24,219 nt of DNA from an uncultured Candidatus Melainabacteria bacterium (GTDB lineage: Bacteria; Cyanobacteriota; Vampirovibrionia; Gastranaerophilales; Gastranaerophilaceae): positions 1 through 24,219 of the forward strand of contig CAKUTL010000020.1 in the NCBI GenBank assembly GCA_934692295.1, read 5' to 3'. The notes under the pieces were generated by a model that was not told the origin of the DNA, did not search any database, and saw nothing but the letters and a program-made list of their open reading frames with translations. A program made the position numbers and the translations under genes. Positions 14,933-23,019 of the stretch are shown here, one piece after another (the stretch's first letter is position 1; each line of letters opens with the position of its first letter).

Positions 14933-15574
14933 ATGGTGAATATTAATTCTAAAACATTTGGTTACTGTAGAGTATCTTCAACCGACCAAAAAGAAGATAG
15001 ACAATTAGAAGCAATGTTAGATCTTGGAATTAACGAACGAGATATTTTTGTGGATAAATGTTCCGGTAAAAATTTTGACCGACCTCAGTATCAAGCACTA
15101 AAAGTTCAACTTAGAGAAGGCGACATTCTTGTAATTAAATCTATAGACCGATTAGGACGTAATTACAAACAAATTTGTGAAGAATGGCGTGAAATTACAA
15201 GACAGATAAAAGCTAACATTAAAGTTCTTGATATGCCTGTTTTGGATACTACAAGAACAGAAGGTTTAATTGGGGAGGTAATTTCAGATATCGTGTTGCA
15301 ACTCCTAAGTTATGTAGCCGAACAGGAACGTGCGTTTATAAAACAAAGGCAAGCCGAAGGTATCAAACTAGCTAAAGAAAAAGGTAAACGTTTAGGTAAA
15401 CCTCCCATTAAATATCCTGAGAATTGGGATAATGTTTATAAGGTTTGGAAATCCAGAGCCATCACTGCTAGAGAAGCAATGAAACAGTTAAATTTAAAAC
15501 CAACTTCTTTTTATAAACTGGCTAAATTGTATCAAAACGGAAGTGTTGCTGAAAAAAATAGTAAAATAATTTAG
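14933..15574 (+). CDS. Serine recombinase (resolvase/invertase family)
   Basis: The N-terminal resolvase domain begins FGYCRVSSTDQ; the nucleophile is one of the two serines in RVSS. DRPQYQAL, IKSIDRLGRNY and QLLSYVAEQERAFIKQRQAEGI are the usual family blocks, and the tail (TAREAMKQLNLKPTSFYKLAKLY) is a helix-turn-helix for site recognition. I chose the ATG at 14933 (213 residues) because AGGGAG lies six bases upstream of it; the ATG at 14927 would touch that site. Small serine recombinases resolve cointegrates or invert DNA through 2-bp staggered cuts. It is followed by an excisionase-like gene (49 bp) and an integrase (18 bp further), apparently one operon. Its target is not visible; it might instead be regulatory within the element. 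Confidence 0.92.
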   Translation: MVNINSKTFGYCRVSSTDQKEDRQLEAMLDLGINERDIFVDKCSGKNFDRPQYQALKVQLREGDILVIKSIDRLGRNYKQICEEWREITRQIKANIKVLDMPVLDTTRTEGLIGEVISDIVLQLLSYVAEQERAFIKQRQAEGIKLAKEKGKRLGKPPIKYPENWDNVYKVWKSRAITAREAMKQLNLKPTSFYKLAKLYQNGSVAEKNSKII

Positions 15575-15623
15575 AGGGACATGTTCTTTCTAAGTAATAG
15601 ACAAAAGTAAGGAAGAGGTAAAG

Positions 15624-15797
15624 ATGGATAACTTAATTACAATTAAAGAATTAGCTAAAAATTTAGGAAAACCTGAAAGTACAGTGAGAACTTGGAAACG
15701 TAATGGACTTATTCCAGCAGGTTGCTTTTTCAAAATTGGTGGTTCGGTATTTGTATTAGTAAACAAATTTAATGAATGGGTAGCTAGTCAGGTATAA
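15624..15797 (+). CDS. Excisionase/AlpA-like helix-turn-helix protein, 57 residues
   Basis: Sequence begins MDNLITIKELAKNLGKPEST, then VRTWKRNGLIPAG and ends FNEWVASQV. This is the winged helix-turn-helix form of MerR-like Xis/AlpA proteins (HTH_17): start strand, two-helix reader, and a short FFKIGGSVFVL wing. Such proteins bend DNA at attachment sites and steer the integrase toward excision. GGAAGAGG lies five bases before the ATG. It sits 18 bp before the integrase gene, the usual place for a recombination directionality factor. It could alternatively act only as a transcription factor. Confidence 0.8.
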   Translation: MDNLITIKELAKNLGKPESTVRTWKRNGLIPAGCFFKIGGSVFVLVNKFNEWVASQV

Positions 15798-15815
15798 AGG
15801 GATAGTTTAGCTTAG

Positions 15816-16829
15816 ATGAGTGTATGTAAGAGAAATGAAAAGTATTACTGCCGCTTCCAAATCAATGGAGAAAGGCACCATTATTTATGTAATGGTGCCA
15901 AATCTATGAAAGAAGCAAAGCTTATTGAAGATGGTTTTAGGTATAAAATTCAACAACAACAGAATGGGGTAATACCTAAGGAACTTGAAAAAGTAACACT
16001 ATCTAAACTTACAAAAATATTTTTAGAATATTCCGAAACTAATAAGAAAAGTTATGCTACAGATAAATGTAGAGCAAAAGTTATAAAAAAATATTTTGGA
16101 GAATCTACTTTAATAAAAGATATAACACCTAAAATGATTGAAGATTTTAAGAAATTTTTATTAGAGGAAGGAAGATCTAAAGCAACAGTAAACAGGTACT
16201 TAGAACAATTGTCAACTACATTTAATATGGCTGTAAATAACAACTATCTACTGAAAAACCCTTGCAAATTGGTAAGGAAGTTTCCTCTTCAGAATCATAG
16301 TGTTAGATATCTGACGGAAGAGGAAGAAAAAAGATTAATGACGGTATTGCCAGATTATTTAAAAGATATAGTTATTGTAGCATTGAATACGGGGTTGAGA
16401 AAAACAAACGTATTAGAGTTGAGATGGGAACAGATTAACTTTGATTTCAATTTTATTGAAGTATTAGAAAATAAAGGAAATAAACATATAATGCTTCCCA
16501 TAAATCAAAATTTAATGGATTTGTTCAATAAAACTCCTGAATCAGAAAGAGTTGGTTATTTATTTGTAAATCCTAACACTGGTAAACCATATACTGATAT
16601 TAAAAAAGCATGGCATACAGCACTGAAAGAAGCTAAAATTGAAAACTTTAGGTTTCACGATCTAAGACACACCGTCGGTACTAGATTAGCGAAAGCAAAT
16701 GTCCCAGTGAATGTCATTAAAGAAATATTAGCACACTCAGATGTTAAAACTACAATGAGATATGTTCACTCTACAAAAGGAGCAAAAATGGAAGCATTGA
16801 ACAAACTTATTCATAATAAAAGGATTTAG
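15816..16829 (+). CDS. Phage-type tyrosine integrase
   Basis: 337 residues with three parts: an N-terminal arm-binding domain (about 1-55, KYYCRFQINGERHHY), a SAM-like core-binding domain (about 60-155) and a catalytic domain. Catalytic residues are Arg195 (TGLRKTN), Lys220 (ENKGNKH), His281 and Arg284 (HDLRHT), His307 (LAHSDVKTT) and Tyr316 (MRYVH). It would integrate and excise an element at a short attachment core. Its stop codon is 48 bp from the 3' end of the tRNA-fMet gene, the classic tRNA-integration arrangement. The Shine-Dalgarno is weak (AAAGGG, 14 bases away), so translation may depend on coupling to the excisionase gene. The gene is intact. Confidence 0.95.
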   Translation: MSVCKRNEKYYCRFQINGERHHYLCNGAKSMKEAKLIEDGFRYKIQQQQNGVIPKELEKVTLSKLTKIFLEYSETNKKSYATDKCRAKVIKKYFGESTLIKDITPKMIEDFKKFLLEEGRSKATVNRYLEQLSTTFNMAVNNNYLLKNPCKLVRKFPLQNHSVRYLTEEEEKRLMTVLPDYLKDIVIVALNTGLRKTNVLELRWEQINFDFNFIEVLENKGNKHIMLPINQNLMDLFNKTPESERVGYLFVNPNTGKPYTDIKKAWHTALKEAKIENFRFHDLRHTVGTRLAKANVPVNVIKEILAHSDVKTTMRYVHSTKGAKMEALNKLIHNKRI

Positions 16830-16869
16830 TTAGTGGACACATAACGGACACGGCACTTAACTAAATCCT
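16821..16869 (-). terminator. 12-bp inverted repeat spanning the integrase stop; possible tRNA-fMet terminator
   Basis: AGGATTTAGTTA (16821-16832) and TAACTAAATCCT (16858-16869) pair perfectly around a 25-base loop that holds GGACAC twice. On the minus strand TTTTATTAT follows, so it could end tRNA-fMet transcripts. It could instead be an integrase arm site. Confidence 0.45.
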
Positions 16870-16876
16870 CTGTAAA

Positions 16877-16953
<77 letters not shown>

Positions 16954-16994
16954 ATATTTAATTTGTATGTCGAGTAAATACACTCAACATCTAT

Positions 16995-17022
16995 ATTATG
17001 CTCCGTAAAAATAAAAAATCAA
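16995..17022 (-). promoter_or_regulatory. Candidate promoter of tRNA-fMet
   Basis: On the minus strand TTGATT (17022-17017), 16 bases, CATAAT (17000-16995). A nearly perfect 8-bp dyad at 16968-16989 lies in the leader before the mature 5' end. Confidence 0.5.
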
Positions 17023-17108
17023 GTACTTTGACATTTGATTTTAAAAATAATTACTATTTTAACTAATTATATTGGTAAAAATTATTGATATTTTTGAACA
17101 TTGCATAG

Positions 17109-17429
17109 TTATTTTAATAAAAAAGTTCTGATATATTTGTGAGTTAATGCAAGTTCGTCTTTGTTTAGTTTCTCAAGCATATTATCAATATCAGCTTTTA
17201 AATCTTCTATATCTTGTAAATAATAAAACTCAAACAAGTCTTTAGGTTCAACTTCTAATGATGTTGCAAGTCTTTCTATTAAATCTGCAGACGGAAAGTT
17301 TTTACCACTCTCAATACAACTAATATGTTTATCATCAACATTCACTAACTCCGCTAATTGAGCTTGTGTTAGATTTTTCTTTTTACGATATTCCTTTAGT
17401 TTTCGTCCAAACAGATTTTTTATATTCAT
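17109..17429 (-). CDS. XRE-family helix-turn-helix regulator
   Basis: 106 residues. The Cro/CI-type domain occupies about 7-65, with LTQAQLAELVNVDDKHISCIESG covering the two recognition helices. The C-terminal 35 residues (IEDLKADIDNMLEKLNKDEL) are probably a dimerising helix. GAGG lies five bases before the ATG. It is divergent from the prepilin-like gene, with a 160-bp gap that contains three GGTAA-type repeats (near 17484, 17514 and 17537) that might be its binding sites. Its target is unproven. Confidence 0.88.
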   Translation of the reverse strand: MNIKNLFGRKLKEYRKKKNLTQAQLAELVNVDDKHISCIESGKNFPSADLIERLATSLEVEPKDLFEFYYLQDIEDLKADIDNMLEKLNKDELALTHKYIRTFLLK

Positions 17430-17492
17430 ATAAGCCTCTATCTTAATTCTATAAAGGAATTTTTATTATAAAATGCGATAATGGGTAAATAA

Positions 17493-17521
17493 TTGACATT
17501 ATTCTACTTAATTGGTAATAT
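17493..17521 (+). promoter_or_regulatory. Promoter of the prepilin-like gene
   Basis: TTGACA (17493-17498), 17 bases, TAATAT (17516-17521). GGTAA-type repeats lie around and inside it, so the divergent XRE protein may regulate it. Confidence 0.6.
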
Positions 17522-17589
17522 TTATTACGAAATAGGTAAAAAGTATCTAATTTTATACTTTATATGCGGAAATTGGAAAGTAGGTGTAT

Positions 17590-18333
17590 ATGAAAAAGTT
17601 TAGTAATTTTGGGTTTACACTAGCAGAAATTCTTATAATTATTGGTATTATAGGGGTTATTTCTGCATTAACTATTCCAAATCTTTGGGGGCTTTATAAT
17701 GTATCCATTTCTCAAAATAAATTTAAAAAGAATATGGCAGTGCTTAACCAAATGGGAAAGATGGCAAATTCTGAGTTTGGTTATGATTTTACAACATTAC
17801 AAAAGCCATCAAGTCTTGCAACCTGTAAAGATGAGCATAGTAATGATTTCTCTATTTGTGGTTTGGTTAATGATTCAATAAAAGGTGCAACATATTTGGG
17901 TTTAGATAATGAAATTAATATTAATGATAAAAAGAAATGGTCAATTAAGACATCTTCTTATGTGATGAGTTATATCCTTAATTTTCGATATTATATTTGG
18001 CAATTGCCAGATGGGTCTTTAATTGGGTTTAATTCAATGTTAGGTTACCGAGATGTAAATTATAACAGAAATTGTGTATTGGAAGCTGGAAATTCTGTGG
18101 ATCAAGGTTGGGTTTCTAGTCATTGGTGGTGTATTGGATATATTGATACAAATGGTGTGGATTATCCAAATCAAGAGGTTTCTTGCTCTAATAAATCTAT
18201 AACAACTTCTGGCTCAACAGCACCATGTTCAGTAAAAAAAGATTTAGATCATGTTACAGATATTTATCCATTCATTCTTCATGATAATATTGTTGTCCCT
18301 GCAACAAACGCATCTACATTCTTATTTAGATAA
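17590..18333 (+). CDS. Type IV pilin/pseudopilin-like protein
   Basis: 247 residues from the ATG at 17590 (a GTG two codons earlier is a poorer start). The N-terminus has the class III prepilin pattern: short basic leader, then G-FTLAE with Glu at mature position 5 and a hydrophobic helix (ILIIIGIIGVISALTIPNL), as cut and methylated by a PilD-type peptidase. The globular part has several Cys residues and Trp-rich stretches and no domain I can name. It probably becomes an inner-membrane-anchored pseudopilin or minor pilin exposed outside. Multiple single prepilin genes of this style are typical of Gastranaerophilales. No secretion genes are adjacent. Confidence 0.88.
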   Translation: MKKFSNFGFTLAEILIIIGIIGVISALTIPNLWGLYNVSISQNKFKKNMAVLNQMGKMANSEFGYDFTTLQKPSSLATCKDEHSNDFSICGLVNDSIKGATYLGLDNEININDKKKWSIKTSSYVMSYILNFRYYIWQLPDGSLIGFNSMLGYRDVNYNRNCVLEAGNSVDQGWVSSHWWCIGYIDTNGVDYPNQEVSCSNKSITTSGSTAPCSVKKDLDHVTDIYPFILHDNIVVPATNASTFLFR

Positions 18334-18349
18334 ATATTCTCCTATATTC

Positions 18350-18383
18350 AAATGTTGACAACATTTGCTTTCACCTTTAAGAT
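18350..18383 (+). promoter_or_regulatory. Candidate promoter with overlapping palindrome before the glycosyltransferase
   Basis: A 17-bp palindrome, AAATGTTG-A-CAACATTT (18350-18366), overlaps a TTGACA (18355-18360) followed 17 bases later by TAAGAT (18378-18383). The start would be only about 14 bp before the ATG, so the promoter is uncertain; the palindrome is exact. Confidence 0.4.
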
Positions 18384-18403
18384 AGTTGAGAGGAAGTTTT
18401 TAT

Positions 18404-20662
18404 ATGAATATAATCTTGAACTGTATAACAGCGTCAAATGAAGAAAAAAAAATAGAAGTAAATGCTTCTATTTTAAAAAGTTCTCTACGTATTGAAGTTT
18501 TGCAACCGGAAGATGGCATCTGTTATCATTTGTTAAAAAATAATAATTCTAAATATGAACCCTTTTCTATATCTTTTGATAAAGAGATAAAGGTCGATTT
18601 TCTTGATGTTGGTGAAAATGATTTTATTATTCGAGCTTATATGGATGGGATTTTTGTTTGGGAATCAAGTTCTTTTGTAGTTAATATTGATTCTTTTGAT
18701 GTTATTTATAATATTGATGATTCAAAAGTTCAATTATATTGGAATAATGTTCTTGGGGCTGATGGTTATATGGTTTACACAAAATCCCAAGAAGGCGTTT
18801 TTACATCAATAAAAGAGGTTCAAACAAATGGGGTTGTTTTATATGGATTAACGGGACAAGAAGAATTAAAAGTTAAACCTTTCAGGAATATTGATGGTAA
18901 AAGGTCTTATGAGTTTGGTTTTGCTACTTGTAAGCTCTCTGGGCAAAAATCTTCTAGTGAATTAAGGTTGTTTTCTTCTATAAATAAATCTAATTTGTTG
19001 TTACTTTGGGATCGGGTTTCGAATGCAGATTCTTACAAGGTTTATCGCTTAACGCAAGGTAAATTTGTCTTGCAGGATACTATTGATAAATGTATTTTTT
19101 CAGAAAGTTATTTGCCTGTCGGTTATTCTTATTTTAAAGTTGAAGCCTATAAAGGGCAAGTTTTGTTAACCTCTTCTCCTCTGGTCGTTTGTAATATAAA
19201 CGATGTTGAAATGTTTGCAGTGAATGTAAATTACAAAGTTGTTTTATATTGGAATAAAGTTCCTGGAGTTGCAGGTTATAGAGTTTTTAAAAGAACTCCA
19301 GATGGTAATTTTACAGGTTTTGATAGTGTAACAGAAGCAAAATATATTTTGGAAAATATTGTTCCAGGAGAGTTTTGTGAGTTTAAGGTTAAACCATTTC
19401 TTATAGAAAATGGCAAGCGGCTATATGGAGATTTAGAAGCAAAGTGTGCGGTTCAAACTTATAAAACTCCAAAAATAGATTTAGTTGTAAACGAAGCATA
19501 TGGTGGTGAAGTTGCCGTATCGTGGATTTTTAACGGTGATGTTGATGGCTATGTGCTTTTGAAAAACGGCGTAGAATGTTTAGATATTGAAGATGGACTT
19601 GTTCATATTGCAATGGTAAAATATTCAGCGGATAAATTCAAAATTCGTGGGTATAAAAATGTTTTTGGTGCAAAAGTTTTTACTTGTGAATCAGACGAAG
19701 CTTCTGTTGCGGATGAAAATAATCGTGCAAATATGGAAAAGCCAAATGTTTACAAATTATCGGTCGTTATTCCTGCGTATAATGCTCAAAAATTTATCTC
19801 TAGATGTATTTCTTCTGCCTTGGCTTCTGATTTGAAAGAAATTGAAGTTATTGCTGTTGATGATGGCTCAACTGATGAAACTAAGGATATTTTGAGCTGG
19901 TATGAAAATATGTATCCACAGTTTTTCAAAAAAATATTTAAGGAAAATGGTGGTGCTGCTGAAGCGAGAAATTATGGAATAGCTGAATCAAAAGGGCATT
20001 ATATTGCATTTATTGATAGTGACGATATGATTAGGCCTGATGCGTATAGTACAATGTACGATTCTTTGCAAAAAACAGGTGCGGATATTGCGATTGGAAG
20101 ATTGTACAAAGTCGATAATGACAAATATTATGTTCGTCATACTTTACCTTTACCTGCGTATAAAGCGATAAACCCAGAAGAATATTTGCGGTTATTGTTT
20201 ACTCAAACATACAATAATGTTGCGGTTTGGAATAAAATGTACAGAACGAAACTTGTTCAAGAACATCCAATACCATTATTGTCATACGAAGATGTATCTT
20301 GGACTCCGTATATTTTGTCTTGGGCTGATTCTTTATGCTATGTGGATAAAGTTTGTGTAGAATGGGATAGAAAGATTCGTTCATTTACGTTGTCGAATGA
20401 ACTTTCTAGTCGTTCGGTTGAATTAAAATATCAAGATAGATTGAAAGCTGTTGATTTCTTTTACGAAAATGGGAATCCTCAGCATAAAGAAGTTTTGGCA
20501 TATTTGAAGGCTAAACGTCTTTATAATCAAGGCGAAACTGCTGGTTATAATGGCTATTTTGTTTCAATAACCAATATGTCGGATTTGTTGAGAGAAAATA
20601 GATTTTTACAGGCGGATGAAGAGTATTCAAATAAATTACGACCATATGTGTTAGATGTTTAA
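18404..20662 (+). CDS. Fibronectin-III-like repeats fused to GT2 glycosyltransferase
   Basis: 752 residues from the ATG at 18404, chosen because GAGAGGAAG lies seven bases upstream (a TTG start at 18386 is poor). Residues about 1-440 contain four related beta-sandwich repeats with the pattern V-x-L-x-W-[ND]-x-V-x-G-A-x-x-Y-x-V-[YF], like FnIII domains. From about 450 a GT-A family-2 domain starts: LSVVIPAYNA, VDDGSTDETK, GGAAEARNYGI and the DxD motif at Asp538-Ser-Asp540 (FIDSDDM). The enzyme would transfer a sugar from a nucleotide sugar, probably in cytoplasmic glycan or surface-polymer synthesis. No signal peptide or membrane helix is visible, so the FnIII-like part, usually extracellular, is probably cytoplasmic here. 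Glutamate dehydrogenase follows 13 bp later. Confidence 0.9.
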   Translation: MNIILNCITASNEEKKIEVNASILKSSLRIEVLQPEDGICYHLLKNNNSKYEPFSISFDKEIKVDFLDVGENDFIIRAYMDGIFVWESSSFVVNIDSFDVIYNIDDSKVQLYWNNVLGADGYMVYTKSQEGVFTSIKEVQTNGVVLYGLTGQEELKVKPFRNIDGKRSYEFGFATCKLSGQKSSSELRLFSSINKSNLLLLWDRVSNADSYKVYRLTQGKFVLQDTIDKCIFSESYLPVGYSYFKVEAYKGQVLLTSSPLVVCNINDVEMFAVNVNYKVVLYWNKVPGVAGYRVFKRTPDGNFTGFDSVTEAKYILENIVPGEFCEFKVKPFLIENGKRLYGDLEAKCAVQTYKTPKIDLVVNEAYGGEVAVSWIFNGDVDGYVLLKNGVECLDIEDGLVHIAMVKYSADKFKIRGYKNVFGAKVFTCESDEASVADENNRANMEKPNVYKLSVVIPAYNAQKFISRCISSALASDLKEIEVIAVDDGSTDETKDILSWYENMYPQFFKKIFKENGGAAEARNYGIAESKGHYIAFIDSDDMIRPDAYSTMYDSLQKTGADIAIGRLYKVDNDKYYVRHTLPLPAYKAINPEEYLRLLFTQTYNNVAVWNKMYRTKLVQEHPIPLLSYEDVSWTPYILSWADSLCYVDKVCVEWDRKIRSFTLSNELSSRSVELKYQDRLKAVDFFYENGNPQHKEVLAYLKAKRLYNQGETAGYNGYFVSITNMSDLLRENRFLQADEEYSNKLRPYVLDV

Positions 20663-20675
20663 ATTATAGGATAGG

Positions 20676-22034
20676 ATGGATAAAATGAATAATTATATAG
20701 AACGAGTTTTAAATGATACAAAAATGAAAAATACAAATGAGCCAGAATTTTTGCAAGCTGTTGGTGAAGTTTTGGAAACTATTAAACCATTGTTATCTGT
20801 TCATCCCGAATATGAAAAAGAAGCGATTTTAGAAAGAATTGTTGAGCCAGAGAGAATTATTTCGTTTAGAGTTCCTTGGCGTGATGATAGTGGAAATATT
20901 GTTGTTAACAGAGGTTACAGAGTTCAATTTAGTTCTTTGATTGGTCCATACAAGGGAGGTTTAAGATTCCATCCAAGTGTTAATCAAAGTATAATGAAAT
21001 TTTTGGGCTTTGAACAAATTTTTAAAAATGCACTAACAGGATTACCTATTGGTGGTGCAAAAGGCGGAAGTGATTTTAATCCAAAAGGAAAATCTGATTT
21101 TGAAATTATGCGTTTTTGCCAAAGTTTTATGACTGAATTATATAGACATATTGGGCAAGATGTGGATGTTCCTGCTGGTGATATTGGTGTTGGAGCAAGA
21201 GAAATTGGTTATTTGTTTGGTCAGTATAAGAGAATTCGTGGAGCATATGAAGGTGGAGTATTAACGGGTAAATCAATTTCATATGGTGGCTCTTTAGCGA
21301 GAAAAGAAGCAACTGGTTATGGATTAATTTATTTCATTAATGAAATGTTGAATGCTCATCAAAATTCTTTGGAAGGTAAAATTGTTACTATTTCAGGTTC
21401 TGGGAATGTAGCAATTTATGCTGCTGAAAAAGCATATTCGTATGGTGCAAAAGTTGTTGCGATGAGTGATTCAAACGGATGTATTTATGACGAAAATGGT
21501 ATTGATTTAGAATTAGTTAAGCGAATAAAAGAAGTTGAAAGAGGAAGAATAAAAGAATATTTGAAAGTCCATTCAAATTCTCAATATTTGGAAAAAACAG
21601 GGGATGATTCTCCAATCTGGACAATCAAAACAGATATAGCACTTCCTTGTGCAACACAAAATGAAGTAAGTTTGAATTCTGCAAAGGCACTTGTAGAAAA
21701 TGGTGTGTTTGTTGTTGGAGAAGGTGCAAATATGCCTTGTGCTCAAGAAGCAACTGATTATTTCTTAGAAAAAGGAGTTCTTGTTGCACCTGCAAAGGCT
21801 GCGAACGCAGGGGGTGTTGCAACTTCAGCTATTGAAATGTCACAAAATAGTATGCGTTATTATTATACATTTGAGGAAGTTGATAGTCGATTACATCAGA
21901 TTATGGTAAATATTTTCAATTCTTGTAAAAATGCTTGCGAAAAATGTGGATGTTCAGGAAATTATGTTGCTGGGGCTAATATTGCTGCGTTTGAGAAATT
22001 AGCAGATGCAATGATAGCTCAAGGTGTTGTTTAA
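20676..22034 (+). CDS. gdhA: NADP-type glutamate dehydrogenase
   Basis: 452 residues, the normal length for the hexameric NADP-dependent enzyme (2-oxoglutarate + ammonia + NADPH to glutamate). Motifs in order: PYKGGLRFHP (Lys93, substrate binding), GLPIGGAKGGSDF (catalytic Lys129), PAGDIGVGAREIGY (Asp169) and the Rossmann ISGSGNVAIYAAEKA, with SDSNG at the end of beta2, as in NADP enzymes such as E. coli GdhA. The start may be 20676 (AGG five bases upstream) or the ATG at 20685 (AGG nine bases upstream); both are plausible. It lies 13 bp after the glycosyltransferase and probably shares its transcript. It is cytoplasmic and serves ammonium assimilation. Confidence 0.97.
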   Translation: MDKMNNYIERVLNDTKMKNTNEPEFLQAVGEVLETIKPLLSVHPEYEKEAILERIVEPERIISFRVPWRDDSGNIVVNRGYRVQFSSLIGPYKGGLRFHPSVNQSIMKFLGFEQIFKNALTGLPIGGAKGGSDFNPKGKSDFEIMRFCQSFMTELYRHIGQDVDVPAGDIGVGAREIGYLFGQYKRIRGAYEGGVLTGKSISYGGSLARKEATGYGLIYFINEMLNAHQNSLEGKIVTISGSGNVAIYAAEKAYSYGAKVVAMSDSNGCIYDENGIDLELVKRIKEVERGRIKEYLKVHSNSQYLEKTGDDSPIWTIKTDIALPCATQNEVSLNSAKALVENGVFVVGEGANMPCAQEATDYFLEKGVLVAPAKAANAGGVATSAIEMSQNSMRYYYTFEEVDSRLHQIMVNIFNSCKNACEKCGCSGNYVAGANIAAFEKLADAMIAQGVV

Positions 22035-22082
22035 TTAAAATCGTTAATTGAACATTGCTTGTATTTGGTGTAAATAAAAGAT

Positions 22083-22970
22083 ATGAGAAAGAATCGCAAA
22101 GTTGGACTGGCGTACGGGTGTATTGCCGCCGCTAGTTATGGAACAAACCCCTTGTTTGCCCTGCCTTTATACAATCGAGGTGTCGGGGCTAATTCGGTGT
22201 TGTTTTATCGATATTTTATTGCGGTTATTTTGTATGCAATTTGGATAAAATTTATCAAAAAGCATTCTTTAAAAATTGCAAAGGATGAAATTTTACCTTT
22301 ATTTATGTTTGGAATGTTATTTTCTATTTCATCTTTAACTTTATTTTGTGCATTTAAGTACATCGCAGTTGGAATAGCTTGTACGATTTTGTTCATTTAT
22401 CCGATTATTGTTGCATTAATTATGGCGTTATTTTACAAAGAAAAAATAACAAAATCCGTTGTATTTGCAATCTTTCTGACTTCACTTGGAATATTTTTAC
22501 TTTATAATACAAATTCTGGAGCATCTTTGAATTTGTATGGTGTTGGTCTTGTTTTATTATCAGCGTTATCATATGCGTTATATATAGTTGGCGTAAAAAA
22601 TAACAAAGCTGTTAAGCATATGAAAGGTGAAAAACTTAGCTTTTACGTTATGCTTTTTGGATTGCTTGTATATATTTATAATTTAAAATTTTGTACTCAA
22701 TTACAAGTGTTGCATTCCCCATTTTTATGGTTGTGTACGCTAGGTTTATCAATTTTACCAACGATTATTTCAATTGAAACAATAACAATAGCGATAAAAT
22801 TAATTGGCTCAACTTCTACTGCAATATTAGGTGCATTAGAACCTTTAACAGCAATTGTTGTGGGGGTATTGTTTTTTAAGGAACAATTAACGTATAGAAT
22901 ATTGTGTGGTGTAATATTTATTTTATTTGGGGTAATGCTTGTAATCTTACGAAATAATAAAAAGCATTAA
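22083..22970 (+). CDS. EamA/DMT-family transporter
   Basis: 295 residues with about ten hydrophobic helices in two related halves, the normal form of the drug/metabolite transporter superfamily. The first half starts GLAYGCIAAASYGTNPLFA and the second half ends ILGALEPLTAIVVGVLFFKEQL, the family's characteristic last-helices motif. Substrate cannot be told from sequence; relatives export amino acids or metabolites. The Shine-Dalgarno is weak. It follows gdhA by 48 bp and ends at a bidirectional terminator. Confidence 0.92.
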   Translation: MRKNRKVGLAYGCIAAASYGTNPLFALPLYNRGVGANSVLFYRYFIAVILYAIWIKFIKKHSLKIAKDEILPLFMFGMLFSISSLTLFCAFKYIAVGIACTILFIYPIIVALIMALFYKEKITKSVVFAIFLTSLGIFLLYNTNSGASLNLYGVGLVLLSALSYALYIVGVKNNKAVKHMKGEKLSFYVMLFGLLVYIYNLKFCTQLQVLHSPFLWLCTLGLSILPTIISIETITIAIKLIGSTSTAILGALEPLTAIVVGVLFFKEQLTYRILCGVIFILFGVMLVILRNNKKH

Positions 22971-22974
22971 AAAG

Positions 22975-22994
22975 CCTTGGAGATTATTCCAAGG
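22975..22994. terminator. Bidirectional terminator between transporter and ldh
   Basis: Perfect 7-bp stem CCTTGGA-GATTAT-TCCAAGG. A T-run follows on the plus strand (TCTTTTT) and an A-run precedes it (T-run on the minus strand), so it serves both convergent genes. Confidence 0.9.
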
Positions 22995-23019
22995 TCTTTT
23001 TAGTTTTATAAATGAATGA

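Larger units (their letters stand above)
14858..16876. mobile_element. Right-end recombination module of an integrative element
   Basis: Serine recombinase, Xis-like protein and integrase abut the 3' end of tRNA-fMet. The right boundary is probably in the tRNA 3' part. I could not find a second copy of the tRNA 3' end in the window, so the left boundary is either outside it or too short to see. The ATPase and perhaps everything to position 1 may belong to the element. Confidence 0.55.
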
